Notes: a model not told the origin generated them from the letters alone. Numbered from the stretch's first letter, positions 8,233 through 16,625 are shown. The stretch: DNA of 27,625 nt from Actinomycetota bacterium (GCA_016870855.1 VGAF01000006.1:1-27625), one strand, 5' to 3'. Numbers and translations: made by a program.

Positions 8233-10055
8233 AGGACTTTATTGATTAGTTTCTCGACATTAGATGCGATTTCATCAGTTCCATCGAGAACCAATTCTGC
8301 CTCAGTCGGAGGTTCATAATCTTGACCGACTCCGGTGAGATTTGGAAGCGAGCCATCTCTGGCCTTTTTGTAGAGCCCTTTTGGATCTCGTTGCGCACAG
8401 ATTTCTGCGGGGGTCTTCACCCAGACTTCAATGAATTCACCATCATCGAATAATTCACGAGCATAGTCGCGATCGACTTTAAATGGACTAACAAGAGCAA
8501 CTATTACAATGAGGCCGGCATCGACCATTAACTTCCCAACTTCAGCGACGCGTCTTACATTTTCAGCGCGATCTTCTTTTGTAAAACCTAAGTCTTTATT
8601 TAAACCGAGGCGCAAATTGTCGCCATCGAGAATGTAACTATGGATTCCGGAAGCAAATAGCTGTGTTTCAAGGGCGTTAGCGATTGTGGATTTTCCTGAT
8701 CCAGATAAGCCGGTTAACCAGATCAATTTAGCTCGTTGTCCTTTCTGGGTCGAACGAGCTTTCTTATCTACCTCGTAAGAGTGTTTAGTTATGTTTGTTG
8801 CCCGTCGCAGTGCGTGGACAACCATTCCGGCGCCGACCGTATTTAGGGTTACTCGATCTACTAGAACAAAGTTTCCAGAATTTCGATTCTCGCCATATTT
8901 GGTGAGTGGAATTGGAGAATCGGTAGCAACTTCCACCATTCCAATCTCATTCATCGCAAGAGTTCGGGCTGATTCGTGATCACCATCGTTGATATTTAAG
9001 CGATGGCGGATTGCAGTAACCGTGGCTGGCACCATGGTTGAGCCATTTATTAGGTAGTAAGAGCGGCTATGAATTAATTCTTCTTCACCTAGCCAGAAGA
9101 GATGAGCCGAGAAGCGATCGGCGGGTTGGGTGTAATCGCCAGCTTTCTCAATGAAGTCACCACGAGTCGCATCTATATCTGGCTCAAGAACCATAGTTAC
9201 CGCTCGCCCAGCTTCAACTTCTTGGAGGTCGCCATCGAAGGTAACGAGGCGAGAAACCTTTGCCTTTCGCTCACTTGGAAGTACTACTACCTCATCACCA
9301 ATAGCAAACCCGCCTTGCGAGACAGTGCCCGAGACTCCACGGAAGTTATCTGCTCGTGAGATTAATTGGACCCCAAGTCTTGAGTGTCTAGAAGCGTTGG
9401 TTCGCTCGCGCCAATTCTGAATTTCATCAAGTAGGGAGGGGCCGGAGTACCAACTAGTGCGATCTGTTTTGTAGACAACATTGTCGCCTTCTAGTGCACT
9501 TACCGGTACATAAATTATTTCTTTGATTCCTAACCTATCTACAGTCGGCTTCAATTCTTGAATCAATTTGTCATAAACATTCTTATCAAAGTTCATCGCA
9601 TCTAATTTATTGATTACAACAATAATCTTCTCAACTCCCATAAGAGAGCAAATAGTTAGGTGCCTAAGCGTTTGTGGTCGAATTCCCCTAGAGGCATCTA
9701 CGAGAACGAGTGAGATATCGGCGCGCGAAGCAGCGACTGCCATGTTTCGCGTGTACTGCTCATGTCCTGGCGCATCAGCAATAATCAAACGCCTTCCATC
9801 AAGAAGTGACATTGATCGATATGCAACATCTATCGTGATGCCTTGTTCCCGCTCAGCTTCAAGTCCATCAGTTAAAAGACTGAAGTCGATATCTCCAGCC
9901 GGGATTATTGAACCTGCTCTCCTGGTGCTGCGCGCTGCGGCAACCGTGTCATGTGGAACCGAATCAGTTTCAACTAGAAGTCGACCAATCAACGTGCTCT
10001 TTCCGTCATCAACGCTTCCGCATGTAAGGAGTCGAACTATGGGGCGAGCTTCCAT
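8229..10055 (-). CDS. cysNC: Bifunctional sulfate adenylyltransferase large subunit / APS kinase
   Basis: A 608-residue fusion. The CysN GTPase half has G1 GSVDDGKST at residues 13-21, EREQGITID at 68-76, G3 DAPGH at 94-98 and G4 NKLD at 149-152, followed by translation-factor-like beta barrels. The CysC half starts near residue 440, with its P-loop GLSGSGKST at 449-457, LDGDNLR, and FTKEDRAENVRR. With CysD the first half makes APS from sulfate and ATP at the cost of GTP; the second half phosphorylates APS to PAPS. Its ATG shares one base with the cysD stop (TAATG), and its stop overlaps the TauE-like gene. The fused form is the one known in mycobacteria. Confidence 0.95.
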   Translation of the reverse strand: MEARPIVRLLTCGSVDDGKSTLIGRLLVETDSVPHDTVAAARSTRRAGSIIPAGDIDFSLLTDGLEAEREQGITIDVAYRSMSLLDGRRLIIADAPGHEQYTRNMAVAASRADISLVLVDASRGIRPQTLRHLTICSLMGVEKIIVVINKLDAMNFDKNVYDKLIQELKPTVDRLGIKEIIYVPVSALEGDNVVYKTDRTSWYSGPSLLDEIQNWRERTNASRHSRLGVQLISRADNFRGVSGTVSQGGFAIGDEVVVLPSERKAKVSRLVTFDGDLQEVEAGRAVTMVLEPDIDATRGDFIEKAGDYTQPADRFSAHLFWLGEEELIHSRSYYLINGSTMVPATVTAIRHRLNINDGDHESARTLAMNEIGMVEVATDSPIPLTKYGENRNSGNFVLVDRVTLNTVGAGMVVHALRRATNITKHSYEVDKKARSTQKGQRAKLIWLTGLSGSGKSTIANALETQLFASGIHSYILDGDNLRLGLNKDLGFTKEDRAENVRRVAEVGKLMVDAGLIVIVALVSPFKVDRDYARELFDDGEFIEVWVKTPAEICAQRDPKGLYKKARDGSLPNLTGVGQDYEPPTEAELVLDGTDEIASNVEKLINKVL

Positions 10056-10960
10056 TAGAAGTACCCCTCTTTCTTTTTCTTCTCCATCGAATCTTCTTTA
10101 TCGCCATCAATTAGGCGGGTAGCTCGTTCACTCAACTTAACTTCCATTACCTCTTCAAAGACCTCTTCAAGAGTTGTGGCGCTTGACTCAACGCCAGCGG
10201 TAAGTGGATAACAGCCCAGCGTGCGGAATCGGATCCGGCGCATTTCTGGGGTCTCGCCATCGCGAAGAGGGTATCGCTCATCATCAATCATGATGATCTG
10301 TTCACCACGCCAGACAATCGGGCGCTCTTTTGCAAAATAAAGTGGATTAACGGGGATCTTTTCGAGCATTATGTAATTCCAGATATCTAACTCAGTCCAA
10401 TCAGAAATCGGGAAGACGCGCATGGTTTGATCAGGTCTAATGCGGGGGTTATAGGTGCGCCATAACTCAGGGCGTTGTTGGCGCGGATCCCAACGATGTC
10501 CAGATTCGCGGACGCTAAAGATTCGCTCTTTGGCCCGGCTTCGCTCTTCATCGCGACGAGAACCGCCAATTGCAGCATCAAAACCATATTTATCTAACGC
10601 TTGACGTAGGGCGACCGTCTTCATTATTCGGGTGTATTCACTCGTTCCGGTTGAAAATGGACTTACACCATCTCTAATTCCTTCTTCATTTGTATGAACT
10701 AAGAGCTTTGCGCCGTACTTGCCTGCCATCTCATCGCGGAATGAAATCATCTCTCGGAATTTCCATTTGGTATCGATGTGAAGCATCGGGAATGGAATAT
10801 TCGCCGGATAGAAAGCCTTGCGCGCTAGATGAAGTAAAACGGAAGAATCTTTTCCAATTGAATAAAGCAGCACTGGATTCTTGAATGCCGCAGCGGTCTC
10901 GCGAAGAATCTCAATTGATTCATTTTCGAGAGCGCGGAGAATTTCTGGACTGCTACGCAC
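10055..10960 (-). CDS. cysD: Sulfate adenylyltransferase small subunit CysD
   Basis: A 301-residue PP-loop ATP sulfurylase subunit that adenylates sulfate together with CysN. The PP-loop SIGKDSS is at residues 34-40. AFYPANIPFP, WKFREM, GGSRRDEERSRAKERIFS, HRWDPRQQRPELW, VFPISDWTELDIW and the terminal KKKEGYF all match the family along its full length. The start is GTG at 10960-10958, with AGGA 7 bases upstream that overlaps the TAG stop of the histidine kinase gene. The gap between kinase and cysD is only 9 bases. This makes the sulfate-activation genes part of the same string as the two-component system. Confidence 0.95.
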   Translation of the reverse strand: MRSSPEILRALENESIEILRETAAAFKNPVLLYSIGKDSSVLLHLARKAFYPANIPFPMLHIDTKWKFREMISFRDEMAGKYGAKLLVHTNEEGIRDGVSPFSTGTSEYTRIMKTVALRQALDKYGFDAAIGGSRRDEERSRAKERIFSVRESGHRWDPRQQRPELWRTYNPRIRPDQTMRVFPISDWTELDIWNYIMLEKIPVNPLYFAKERPIVWRGEQIIMIDDERYPLRDGETPEMRRIRFRTLGCYPLTAGVESSATTLEEVFEEVMEVKLSERATRLIDGDKEDSMEKKKKEGYF

Positions 10961-10967
10961 CTCGAAA

Positions 10968-10971
10968 TCCT
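10968..10971 (-). promoter_or_regulatory. Shine-Dalgarno AGGA of cysD overlapping the kinase stop
   Basis: On the minus strand AGGA shares bases with the TAG stop of the histidine kinase and lies 7 bases before the cysD GTG. It fixes the GTG start and suggests that ribosomes finishing the kinase help begin cysD. Confidence 0.55.
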
Positions 10972-12457
10972 ACAAGTCTTGAATTGGGAAGAAGAGTTTG
11001 AAGGTAGCGCCGTGTCCAAGTTCTGATGTGACGCTCACCGTACCGCCATGAGCACGCATAACAGCATCAACAATTGATAGACCAAGCCCAGTTCCCTCAC
11101 CGCCATTTCTCACTCTTGATGGATCGGCTCGGTAAAACCGCTCGAAAATACGCGCTTGATCCTCTTTTGAAAGCCCGGGGCCGTTATCACTTACTTCAAT
11201 TACTACGCCTTGTTCTTCTTCCGCTAACTTAAGTTTTATCTGGGTTCCGGCCGGTGTATGGGTTCGAGCATTAGCTAGCAAATTTGCAACGACTTGATGG
11301 ACGCGCATCGAGTCGCCAAGTACGAATACATCATCGGTAGGTAAATAGACGTCAATTGGATGATTTGGCCCTGCGACCTTAGCTGAAGCAACAGCTTCAT
11401 TTATAAGGGTTTTTAGATCAATTGGGCTTCGCTCCATCTCACGAGATTGATCGAGGCGAGCAAGTAGTAATAAATCCTCAACAAGAGTCGACATACGAAT
11501 CGATTCTTCTTCGATTCTGCGCACCAACTCCTCGGTCTCTTCTTCACCTTTGATTGCTCCTTGACGATGGAGTTCAGCAAAGCCACGGATTGCGGTTAGT
11601 GGAGTTCTTAATTCATGTGAGGCATCTGCCACAAAGCGACGTAATTTATCTTCACTTGCTTTGCGGAGTTCAAAGGATTCCTGAATTCGGGAGAGCATCT
11701 GATTTAACGCCCAAGTAAGTTTTCCAACTTCAGTATCGCCGCGAGCTTCTGGAAGACGAGCGGAGTAATCACCTTTAGCAAAAGCTTCAGCTGTCTCCTC
11801 AACTTGAGTTAGCGGTTTTAAGGAGATACCGATAATTCGGCGAGCGATAAAAGCTAAGAAGAATAAAACTACTAGTCCAACTGCAAAAAATAAGAAACGA
11901 AGTTGGTTGATTGACTTCTCTACCCCATCAAGTGAGACGGCCGTAATAACGCTGCCGATTTCGCCAGGAAGGATTCGAGCGAGCACTCGATACTCGGAAC
12001 GATTACGGTCATTACTTTCGATTGTGAAAGGTGCGTCGCCTTTTATTCTTAGTTCCGCAACGGTAAGCCCGCTGATCACATTCTGTACTTGTTGTGGACT
12101 TTGGGCGCCGCCAAGTGTTCCCATCACAACACCATCTCGATCAAGCAGACTTACGCTTATTTCTGATGGAATTTCACGAATTGGCGCAAAGGGCTGAAAG
12201 AGTGGTTCATCTTCGTTGTTAGTTTCAGTCCGCTCGCTAGTAATTCCGGCGCGATCGAGGCGGATACCTGAGGTAGTTGAGATCGCTTCTAGTTGCGCAT
12301 CAACTTGGGCGATTAGAAATGTGCGAAAGGCATTTTGGGCCGCAAAGTCAGAGCCAGTAATTCCAAGTGCGCCGAGGATTACAACGCCGAGAACCAAGCG
12401 ATTCTTCAAGCTCCATTGCCCGGGGGCAGGCTTGAACTTTCGCAGTGGTTGATTCAC
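10970..12457 (-). CDS. Two-component sensor histidine kinase (HAMP, HisKA, HATPase)
   Basis: A 495-residue membrane kinase. TM1 is about residues 18-37 and an extracytoplasmic sensor domain of about 145 residues follows. TM2 is about 187-206, then HAMP to about 260. The phospho-acceptor His281 lies in DASHELRTPL, the N box around Asn392-Asn396, G1 DNGPG at 424-428, and G2 GTGLGLSI near 455-462. The arrangement resembles mycobacterial TcrY/TrcS-type kinases; no ligand can be inferred. The start is GTG, 9 bases after the response regulator stop and without a clear ribosome site. The next gene downstream is cysD after 9 bases. Confidence 0.92.
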   Translation of the reverse strand: MNQPLRKFKPAPGQWSLKNRLVLGVVILGALGITGSDFAAQNAFRTFLIAQVDAQLEAISTTSGIRLDRAGITSERTETNNEDEPLFQPFAPIREIPSEISVSLLDRDGVVMGTLGGAQSPQQVQNVISGLTVAELRIKGDAPFTIESNDRNRSEYRVLARILPGEIGSVITAVSLDGVEKSINQLRFLFFAVGLVVLFFLAFIARRIIGISLKPLTQVEETAEAFAKGDYSARLPEARGDTEVGKLTWALNQMLSRIQESFELRKASEDKLRRFVADASHELRTPLTAIRGFAELHRQGAIKGEEETEELVRRIEEESIRMSTLVEDLLLLARLDQSREMERSPIDLKTLINEAVASAKVAGPNHPIDVYLPTDDVFVLGDSMRVHQVVANLLANARTHTPAGTQIKLKLAEEEQGVVIEVSDNGPGLSKEDQARIFERFYRADPSRVRNGGEGTGLGLSIVDAVMRAHGGTVSVTSELGHGATFKLFFPIQDL

Positions 12458-12466
12458 AGCGAAAGA

Positions 12467-13216
12467 TTACTTCGCGGGCAACCGGAGGCGATAGCCCACG
12501 CCACGCACTGTGTGAATAAGCGCAGGAGAGTAGGTATCAACTTTTTTGCGGAGGTAGGAGATATAGGTTTCAACGATTCCCGCATCACCACGGAAGTCGT
12601 ATTGCCAGACATGATCAAGAATTTGAGACTTTGAAACGACGCGATCTGCATTGATCATGAGATAACGGAGCAAGGTAAATTCGGTAGGAGATAGGTCAAT
12701 CATATTTCCAGCTCGACGAACTTCATGTGTTGCTTCATTTAATTCAAGATCTGCAAAACGAATTGTCTCTTCATCAATCGGCGAGAGAACAACTCCAGTG
12801 CGACGAAGCAGCGCACGCAATCTTGCAACTAACTCTTCTAAACTAAATGGCTTTGTTACATAATCATCGCCACCAAGTGTTAGCCCTTTGATCTTGTCAT
12901 CAGTTGAATCTTTAGCGGTTAAGAAAAGAACTCCAACTTCTTGACCGCTCTCACGGAGTTGGCGGCAGACTTCGAAACCATCAAGATCGGGGAGCATTAC
13001 ATCGAGAATTAGCGCGTGTGGTTTTAACTCTTCAGCAACTCGTAACGCTTCAGCGCCAGTAGCAGCGGTGCGGACATCAAAGCCAACGAATCGGAGGCTT
13101 GTGGTGATTAGTTCGCTAATGCTCTTCTCATCATCGACGACAAGAACGCGCTGTGTTGCAACTTCGCTCTCAGGGGTCATGGTGGGCTCTCTATCTAGGG
13201 TGGCGGTGGGTTTCAT
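12467..13216 (-). CDS. OmpR/PhoB-family response regulator
   Basis: Up to 249 residues. The receiver domain has the acidic pair Asp28-Asp29, phospho-acceptor Asp72 in LILDVMLPD, Thr100 and Lys122 in VTKPF. The C-terminal winged-helix DNA-binding domain (about 150-246) carries LSPTEFTLLRYL, DHVWQYDF, VETYISYLRKK and HTVRGVGYRL. The ATG at 13216 gives the longest frame; ATG at 13180 (residue 13) would remove a non-conserved leader and is equally possible. It forms a cognate pair with the kinase that follows. The upstream 120 bases carry a direct repeat and a palindrome that could be its own binding sites. Confidence 0.92.
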   Translation of the reverse strand: MKPTATLDREPTMTPESEVATQRVLVVDDEKSISELITTSLRFVGFDVRTAATGAEALRVAEELKPHALILDVMLPDLDGFEVCRQLRESGQEVGVLFLTAKDSTDDKIKGLTLGGDDYVTKPFSLEELVARLRALLRRTGVVLSPIDEETIRFADLELNEATHEVRRAGNMIDLSPTEFTLLRYLMINADRVVSKSQILDHVWQYDFRGDAGIVETYISYLRKKVDTYSPALIHTVRGVGYRLRLPAK

Positions 13217-13294
13217 GTGCCGGATGATTACCGCTTAACTTTAGAACTTCCTGAGAAGTGGCTGGGGCGTCCTACCGAATTAGAGATACACAGG

Positions 13295-13315
13295 GGTGGA
13301 TAAAGCTGTGGAGAA
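13295..13315. repeat. Paired direct repeat GTGGAtAA/GTGGAgAA, resembling DnaA boxes
   Basis: GTGGATAA at 13296-13303 and GTGGAGAA at 13308-13315 differ at one base and are 12 bases apart. Extended by one base each, GGTGGATAA and TGTGGAGAA match the reverse-complement DnaA box TGTGGATAA at 8 of 9 positions. The pair lies between the crgA end and the response regulator start, where the promoter of the two-component operon should be. It could equally be an OmpR-type regulator site, since those bind direct repeats about one helical turn apart. Confidence 0.5.
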
Positions 13316-13331
13316 TTACAGGCGTGTAATT
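13314..13331. repeat. Perfect 7-base inverted repeat just after crgA
   Basis: AATTACA and TGTAATT flank the loop GGCG. Read in the crgA direction it lies 5 bases after the stop and is followed by CTCCAC, so it lacks the T run of an intrinsic terminator on that strand; on the other strand the tail is AGTTTTTAG. Being AT-rich with a 4-base centre, it may instead be an operator for the response regulator operon. Confidence 0.5.
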
Positions 13332-13336
13332 AGTTT

Positions 13337-13597
13337 TTAGCGCCAGCGGGTAGCGAGCGAGAAGCCGACTCCGATAAATGCGAAGCCAACGACCATGTTC
13401 CAGGCGCCGATATCAGGAATCGGATACGCGGTCTGGGAGATATAGAAGGTCACGATCCAAGCGAGGCCAATAAGGAAAGAGCCGAGCATGACCGGCACGA
13501 GCCAGCGAGGGCTCTCCATCTCCAGCGGATTTTCGACCACGAGGTCTTTCTGGGGGCGGTTATCTTTCTTCTTCTTACGGATCCGCGACTTAGGCAT
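13337..13597 (-). CDS. crgA: Cell division protein CrgA
   Basis: An 86-residue actinobacteria-specific division protein that recruits the septal machinery and peptidoglycan synthases. It has the basic N-terminus MPKSRIRKKKK, then two membrane segments at about residues 31-53 and 64-82, ending in ATRWR. The open frame runs further upstream to 13750, but those residues do not resemble CrgA and would overlap pabA. ATG at 13597 is the family start and has TAACCT 7 bases before it, consistent with a leaderless message. It is divergent from pabA with 30 bases between start codons, as in the mycobacterial neighbourhood. Confidence 0.93.
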   Translation of the reverse strand: MPKSRIRKKKKDNRPQKDLVVENPLEMESPRWLVPVMLGSFLIGLAWIVTFYISQTAYPIPDIGAWNMVVGFAFIGVGFSLATRWR

Positions 13598-13604
13598 GGG
13601 CGGC

Positions 13605-13610
13605 AGGTTA
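13605..13610 (-). promoter_or_regulatory. Candidate -10 box of crgA
   Basis: On the minus strand this reads TAACCT, ending 7 bases before the crgA ATG, with no Shine-Dalgarno sequence between. It supports the start at 13597 and leaderless transcription. It lies within the 30-base divergent gap to pabA. Confidence 0.4.
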
Positions 13611-13627
13611 CACGAGAGGATGAGTAC

Positions 13628-14254
13628 ATGGGAACCCGGATCCTGGTTATCGATAACTACGACTCCTTTGTTTTCAACCTCGTTCAATACCTCGAGCAAC
13701 TCGGAGCTGAGTGCACCGTCGTTCGCAACGATGCGGTCGAAGCAACGCAAGCCGATGAATATGACGGCGTTCTTATTTCACCTGGCCCTGGAACCCCAGA
13801 AGCTGCTGGGGTATCGATTCCAATGATTAAGCGTGCGGCTGAAGTTAAGAAGCCGCTCCTTGGAGTCTGTCTAGGCCACCAAGCTTTAGCGGTCGCCTAT
13901 GGCGCAACAGTTGATCGCGCTCCGGAATTACTTCATGGCAAGACTTCTGAAGTTTCACATGATGGAAGTGGCGTTTTTCAAGATCTACCTTCGCCATTTA
14001 CCGCAACTCGTTATCACTCACTTGCGATTAAGGAAGAGACACTTCCGAGTGAACTTGTAATTACTGGAAGAAGTGAGAGCGGAGTTGTGATGTCAATTCG
14101 CCATCGCGAACTTCCAATTCATGGCGTGCAGTTCCACCCAGAATCAGTATTGACTGAACATGGTCATCACTTACTTGCAAACTGGTTGGTTGAGTGTGGA
14201 ATGAAAGATGCGGTTAAGAAATCCGAAGGGCTATCCCCGGTCTTTAACCGTTAG
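13628..14254 (+). CDS. pabA: Glutamine amidotransferase subunit of aminodeoxychorismate/anthranilate synthase
   Basis: A 208-residue class I amidotransferase that frees ammonia from glutamine for a chorismate-using partner, either PabB (folate) or TrpE (tryptophan). The triad is clear: Cys81 in GVCLGHQ, His170 and Glu172 in QFHPES. NYDSF near the N-terminus and SPGPGTP at 51-57 are standard. The partner subunit is not in the window, so PabA versus TrpG cannot be settled; position next to crgA and pknB matches the mycobacterial gene called trpG/pabA. The ATG at 13628 has AGAGGA about 7 bases upstream. Its end overlaps the convergent pknB end by 11 bases. Confidence 0.9.
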   Translation: MGTRILVIDNYDSFVFNLVQYLEQLGAECTVVRNDAVEATQADEYDGVLISPGPGTPEAAGVSIPMIKRAAEVKKPLLGVCLGHQALAVAYGATVDRAPELLHGKTSEVSHDGSGVFQDLPSPFTATRYHSLAIKEETLPSELVITGRSESGVVMSIRHRELPIHGVQFHPESVLTEHGHHLLANWLVECGMKDAVKKSEGLSPVFNR

Positions 14255-15815
14255 TAGGCGCTTTATTAATCGTAATAGTTACTGAAGAACCAATAATCTT
14301 TGTCTCGCCACCCGTTGGCGCTTGAGCAATAACGACCCCAAGTGGTTGGTTAGCATCAAAGGCTTCAACAGTTTTCACTAAGAACCCTGCTTGGGTAAGA
14401 AGTGTGCGGGCTTCAATATCGCTCTTTCCGAGAAGGTCTGGGACTTTCACATTTCCGCTCGCAATCTCAAGAGTTACACCGCTTCCGGCTTCAATTATGG
14501 AGCCTTGTTCTGGGGTAACTTTCAAGACGATTCCTGGTTGTTCCTCGGAATCAACAGCAATAGTGCGACCTACCCGAAGGCCAGCAGCAGCAAGTGCTGC
14601 GCGCGCTTCTTCAAGTGGCTTTCCAATAATGTCAGTTGGAACAGTTGCATCACCTGGGCCATCAGAGAGCGTAAGCGTTACTGAGCTTCCTTCACTAACT
14701 CTCACAGTTGCGAGCGGAAGTTGGCTTGCGACGCGATCTCTAGGAATTCGCGCATCAGGTGCGCGCTGAATTGTGATCGTAAATCCGACAAGTTGAGCGC
14801 GGGCCTCAGATTCCGTTAGGCCGACAACATTTGGAAGTGTTTTTAGTTCTGCAGAAGGAGTGGGACGGAAGACAAAGAAGCTAGTGAGGCCGACAATTGC
14901 TACAAGTGCAAGCGCGATCGCTGCAAATCTATTTCGGCCTGGGTTCTTTCCACCTTTTTGTTTGGGAATCTGGGTTGTAATCCGCTCGCCCCGGGAGAGT
15001 TTCTTCAGGTCTTTCAACATCGCGGCCGCGCTTGCGTAACGATCACTTGAATTCTTAGCAAGTGCTACTTCAAAGAATGCATTTAGCGCCGGATCAAGTG
15101 AGGGTTCAATTGAAGTAACGGGAGTAAGTGGAGCTGAGACATGCTGGTAGGCGATTGCTACTGGAGTCTCACCACCAAAAGGTGGCTTACCGGAAACTAA
15201 TTCATAGAAGAGGCAACCAACCGAGTAGAGATCACTTCGCTCATCGGCTTGGCCACCAGTTGCTTGTTCAGGTGAGAGATATTGGACAGTGCCGACTATG
15301 TTCCAAGTACTAGTGAGGGTTGCCCCGGCATCTGAAAGAGCACGTGCAATTCCGAAATCCATCACCTTTACTTCGCCCGTGTCAGTGATCATGATGTTTC
15401 CTGGCTTGATATCCCGGTGAACCAGCCCATTCTTATGTGAATAAGCGAGCGCATTTAAAACACCTTCAACGATTTCAATAGCCCGCTCAAATGGAAGTCG
15501 ATCACCGGAATGAAGAATTTCCCGCAAAGTGTGGCCTTCTACATACTCCATAACGATGTATGGCATTAGCCCACTTGGAGTTTCTTCTTGCCCTGAGTCG
15601 TAGACCGAGACGATTCCGGGATGATTTAAACCAGCGGCAGCAAGCGCTTCTTTATTAAATCTATTGATAAATGCAGGATCGCGCGCTAAGTCGCTTCGCA
15701 AAATCTTTACTGCAACTTCTCGGTGCAACCTTTGATCATCGGCGATATAGACATCAGCCATTCCACCGGTACCGATCATCTGGCCGAGTTTGTAGCGATC
15801 GCCTAGAACTCGCAT
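14244..15815 (-). CDS. pknB: PknB-type serine/threonine kinase with three PASTA domains
   Basis: A 523-residue membrane kinase controlling growth and wall synthesis. The kinase domain has the glycine loop at residues 15-18, Lys37, HRD at 133-135 with catalytic Asp135, DFG at 153-155, and an activation loop with Thr166, Thr168 and Thr170 before GTVQYLSPEQ. One membrane helix is at about 297-316. Three extracellular PASTA repeats follow, at about 325-386, 390-453 and 456-517, each starting with a P-x-x-x-G pattern. Mycobacterial PknB has four. PASTA repeats bind peptidoglycan fragments or lipid II in relatives. Its ATG shares one base with the pstP stop (TAATG). Confidence 0.94.
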   Translation of the reverse strand: MRVLGDRYKLGQMIGTGGMADVYIADDQRLHREVAVKILRSDLARDPAFINRFNKEALAAAGLNHPGIVSVYDSGQEETPSGLMPYIVMEYVEGHTLREILHSGDRLPFERAIEIVEGVLNALAYSHKNGLVHRDIKPGNIMITDTGEVKVMDFGIARALSDAGATLTSTWNIVGTVQYLSPEQATGGQADERSDLYSVGCLFYELVSGKPPFGGETPVAIAYQHVSAPLTPVTSIEPSLDPALNAFFEVALAKNSSDRYASAAAMLKDLKKLSRGERITTQIPKQKGGKNPGRNRFAAIALALVAIVGLTSFFVFRPTPSAELKTLPNVVGLTESEARAQLVGFTITIQRAPDARIPRDRVASQLPLATVRVSEGSSVTLTLSDGPGDATVPTDIIGKPLEEARAALAAAGLRVGRTIAVDSEEQPGIVLKVTPEQGSIIEAGSGVTLEIASGNVKVPDLLGKSDIEARTLLTQAGFLVKTVEAFDANQPLGVVIAQAPTGGETKIIGSSVTITINKAPTNG

Positions 15816-16594
15816 TATTGCGCAGCTCCAATGAGAGTTGTTGCAACCGCACCAGGAGTATCCCCGACACGAACGGCAATCACAGTGACATTATCGGGAG
15901 CATCTTTCTTACATGTAAGGTCCACTAAAGAATTCACAGCAGCTTGTAAGTCTTCTTGTAGCGCTGCGGCAATTTTTCCTTCATCAACTACGACCGTGAG
16001 GCCATCGCTACAAAGAAGATAGATATCTCCGACTTCGGCCGGGAATGAAAGTAGCGGTGCATCAACATTTGATTTACCCATGAGCGCTTGAGTCAAGAAG
16101 GAGCGTTGCGGGTGGTCGCTAGCCTCATCTTGGGTGATCCGACCTTGGTCGATGAGCTCTTGAACAACGGTGTGATCATGGCTTAGCCGAGTGATTGTTT
16201 TTCCACGAATTCGATAAGCACGTGAATCACCGACATGTAACAAGTTGAGTTGATTATCAAAGAGCATAAATGAAGTGAGCGTGGTTCCCATTCCATCAAG
16301 CTCTGGTTTTTCATCAGCAATCTTCCGTATCGCGGTATCTATTTCAGCGATGGAAGTTCTAAAAATGTCGTCACGTGATTGTGGATCTAATTCCGGATTA
16401 CTTAACACCGGAAGCAAATCTGCGAGCGTTTTTATTGCAGTTCTTGAGGCTACTTCACCGCCGGCGTATCCACCCATTCCATCGGCTACCGCAATTAGAT
16501 TCTGTGAAACTAATCCAGAATCTTCATTTCCATCGCGATGTAATCCCAACTCAGATCGCCAGGCAAAAGATGCGAAGTGAAGAGTGCGGTTCAT
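15815..16594 (-). CDS. pstP: PP2C-family serine/threonine phosphatase PstP, soluble form
   Basis: A 259-residue metal-dependent phosphatase expected to reverse PknB phosphorylation. Motifs: GNEDS at residues 22-26 with Asp25, ADGMGG at 37-42, GDSRAYR at 122-128, SDGL at 196-199 and DNVTVIAV from 234. The protein ends about 20 residues after the catalytic domain. Mycobacterial PstP continues into a membrane helix and an external domain; here there is none and no frameshift is evident. The ATG at 16594 has TAGGCT 8 bases upstream. It is directly followed by pknB, the order expected for the pair, but pknA, rodA, pbpA and FHA genes that usually lie with them are missing. Confidence 0.92.
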   Translation of the reverse strand: MNRTLHFASFAWRSELGLHRDGNEDSGLVSQNLIAVADGMGGYAGGEVASRTAIKTLADLLPVLSNPELDPQSRDDIFRTSIAEIDTAIRKIADEKPELDGMGTTLTSFMLFDNQLNLLHVGDSRAYRIRGKTITRLSHDHTVVQELIDQGRITQDEASDHPQRSFLTQALMGKSNVDAPLLSFPAEVGDIYLLCSDGLTVVVDEGKIAAALQEDLQAAVNSLVDLTCKKDAPDNVTVIAVRVGDTPGAVATTLIGAAQ

Positions 16595-16602
16595 AATAAG
16601 TA

Positions 16603-16608
16603 AGCCTA
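16603..16608 (-). promoter_or_regulatory. Candidate -10 box of the pstP-pknB operon
   Basis: The minus strand reads TAGGCT, ending 8 bases before the pstP ATG. It lies 18 bases from a divergent TATCCT box in front of pheA, so the two promoters would overlap back to back. Confidence 0.35.
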
Positions 16609-16625
16609 ACGCGCTTGCTTGCCGG

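Noticed and set aside
9610..10122. A 170-codon open frame on the plus strand
   Set aside because: It lies opposite cysNC and cysD, whose motifs are complete. Its product is rich in Arg, Ser and Pro, typical of antisense frames, and shows no domain.
13598..13750. Upstream extension of the crgA frame to 13750
   Set aside because: The extra 51 residues do not resemble CrgA and run antisense through the start of pabA. ATG at 13597 fits the family and a -10 box.
14404..14769. A 121-codon plus-strand frame
   Set aside because: It is antisense to the PASTA region of pknB and shows no recognisable domain.
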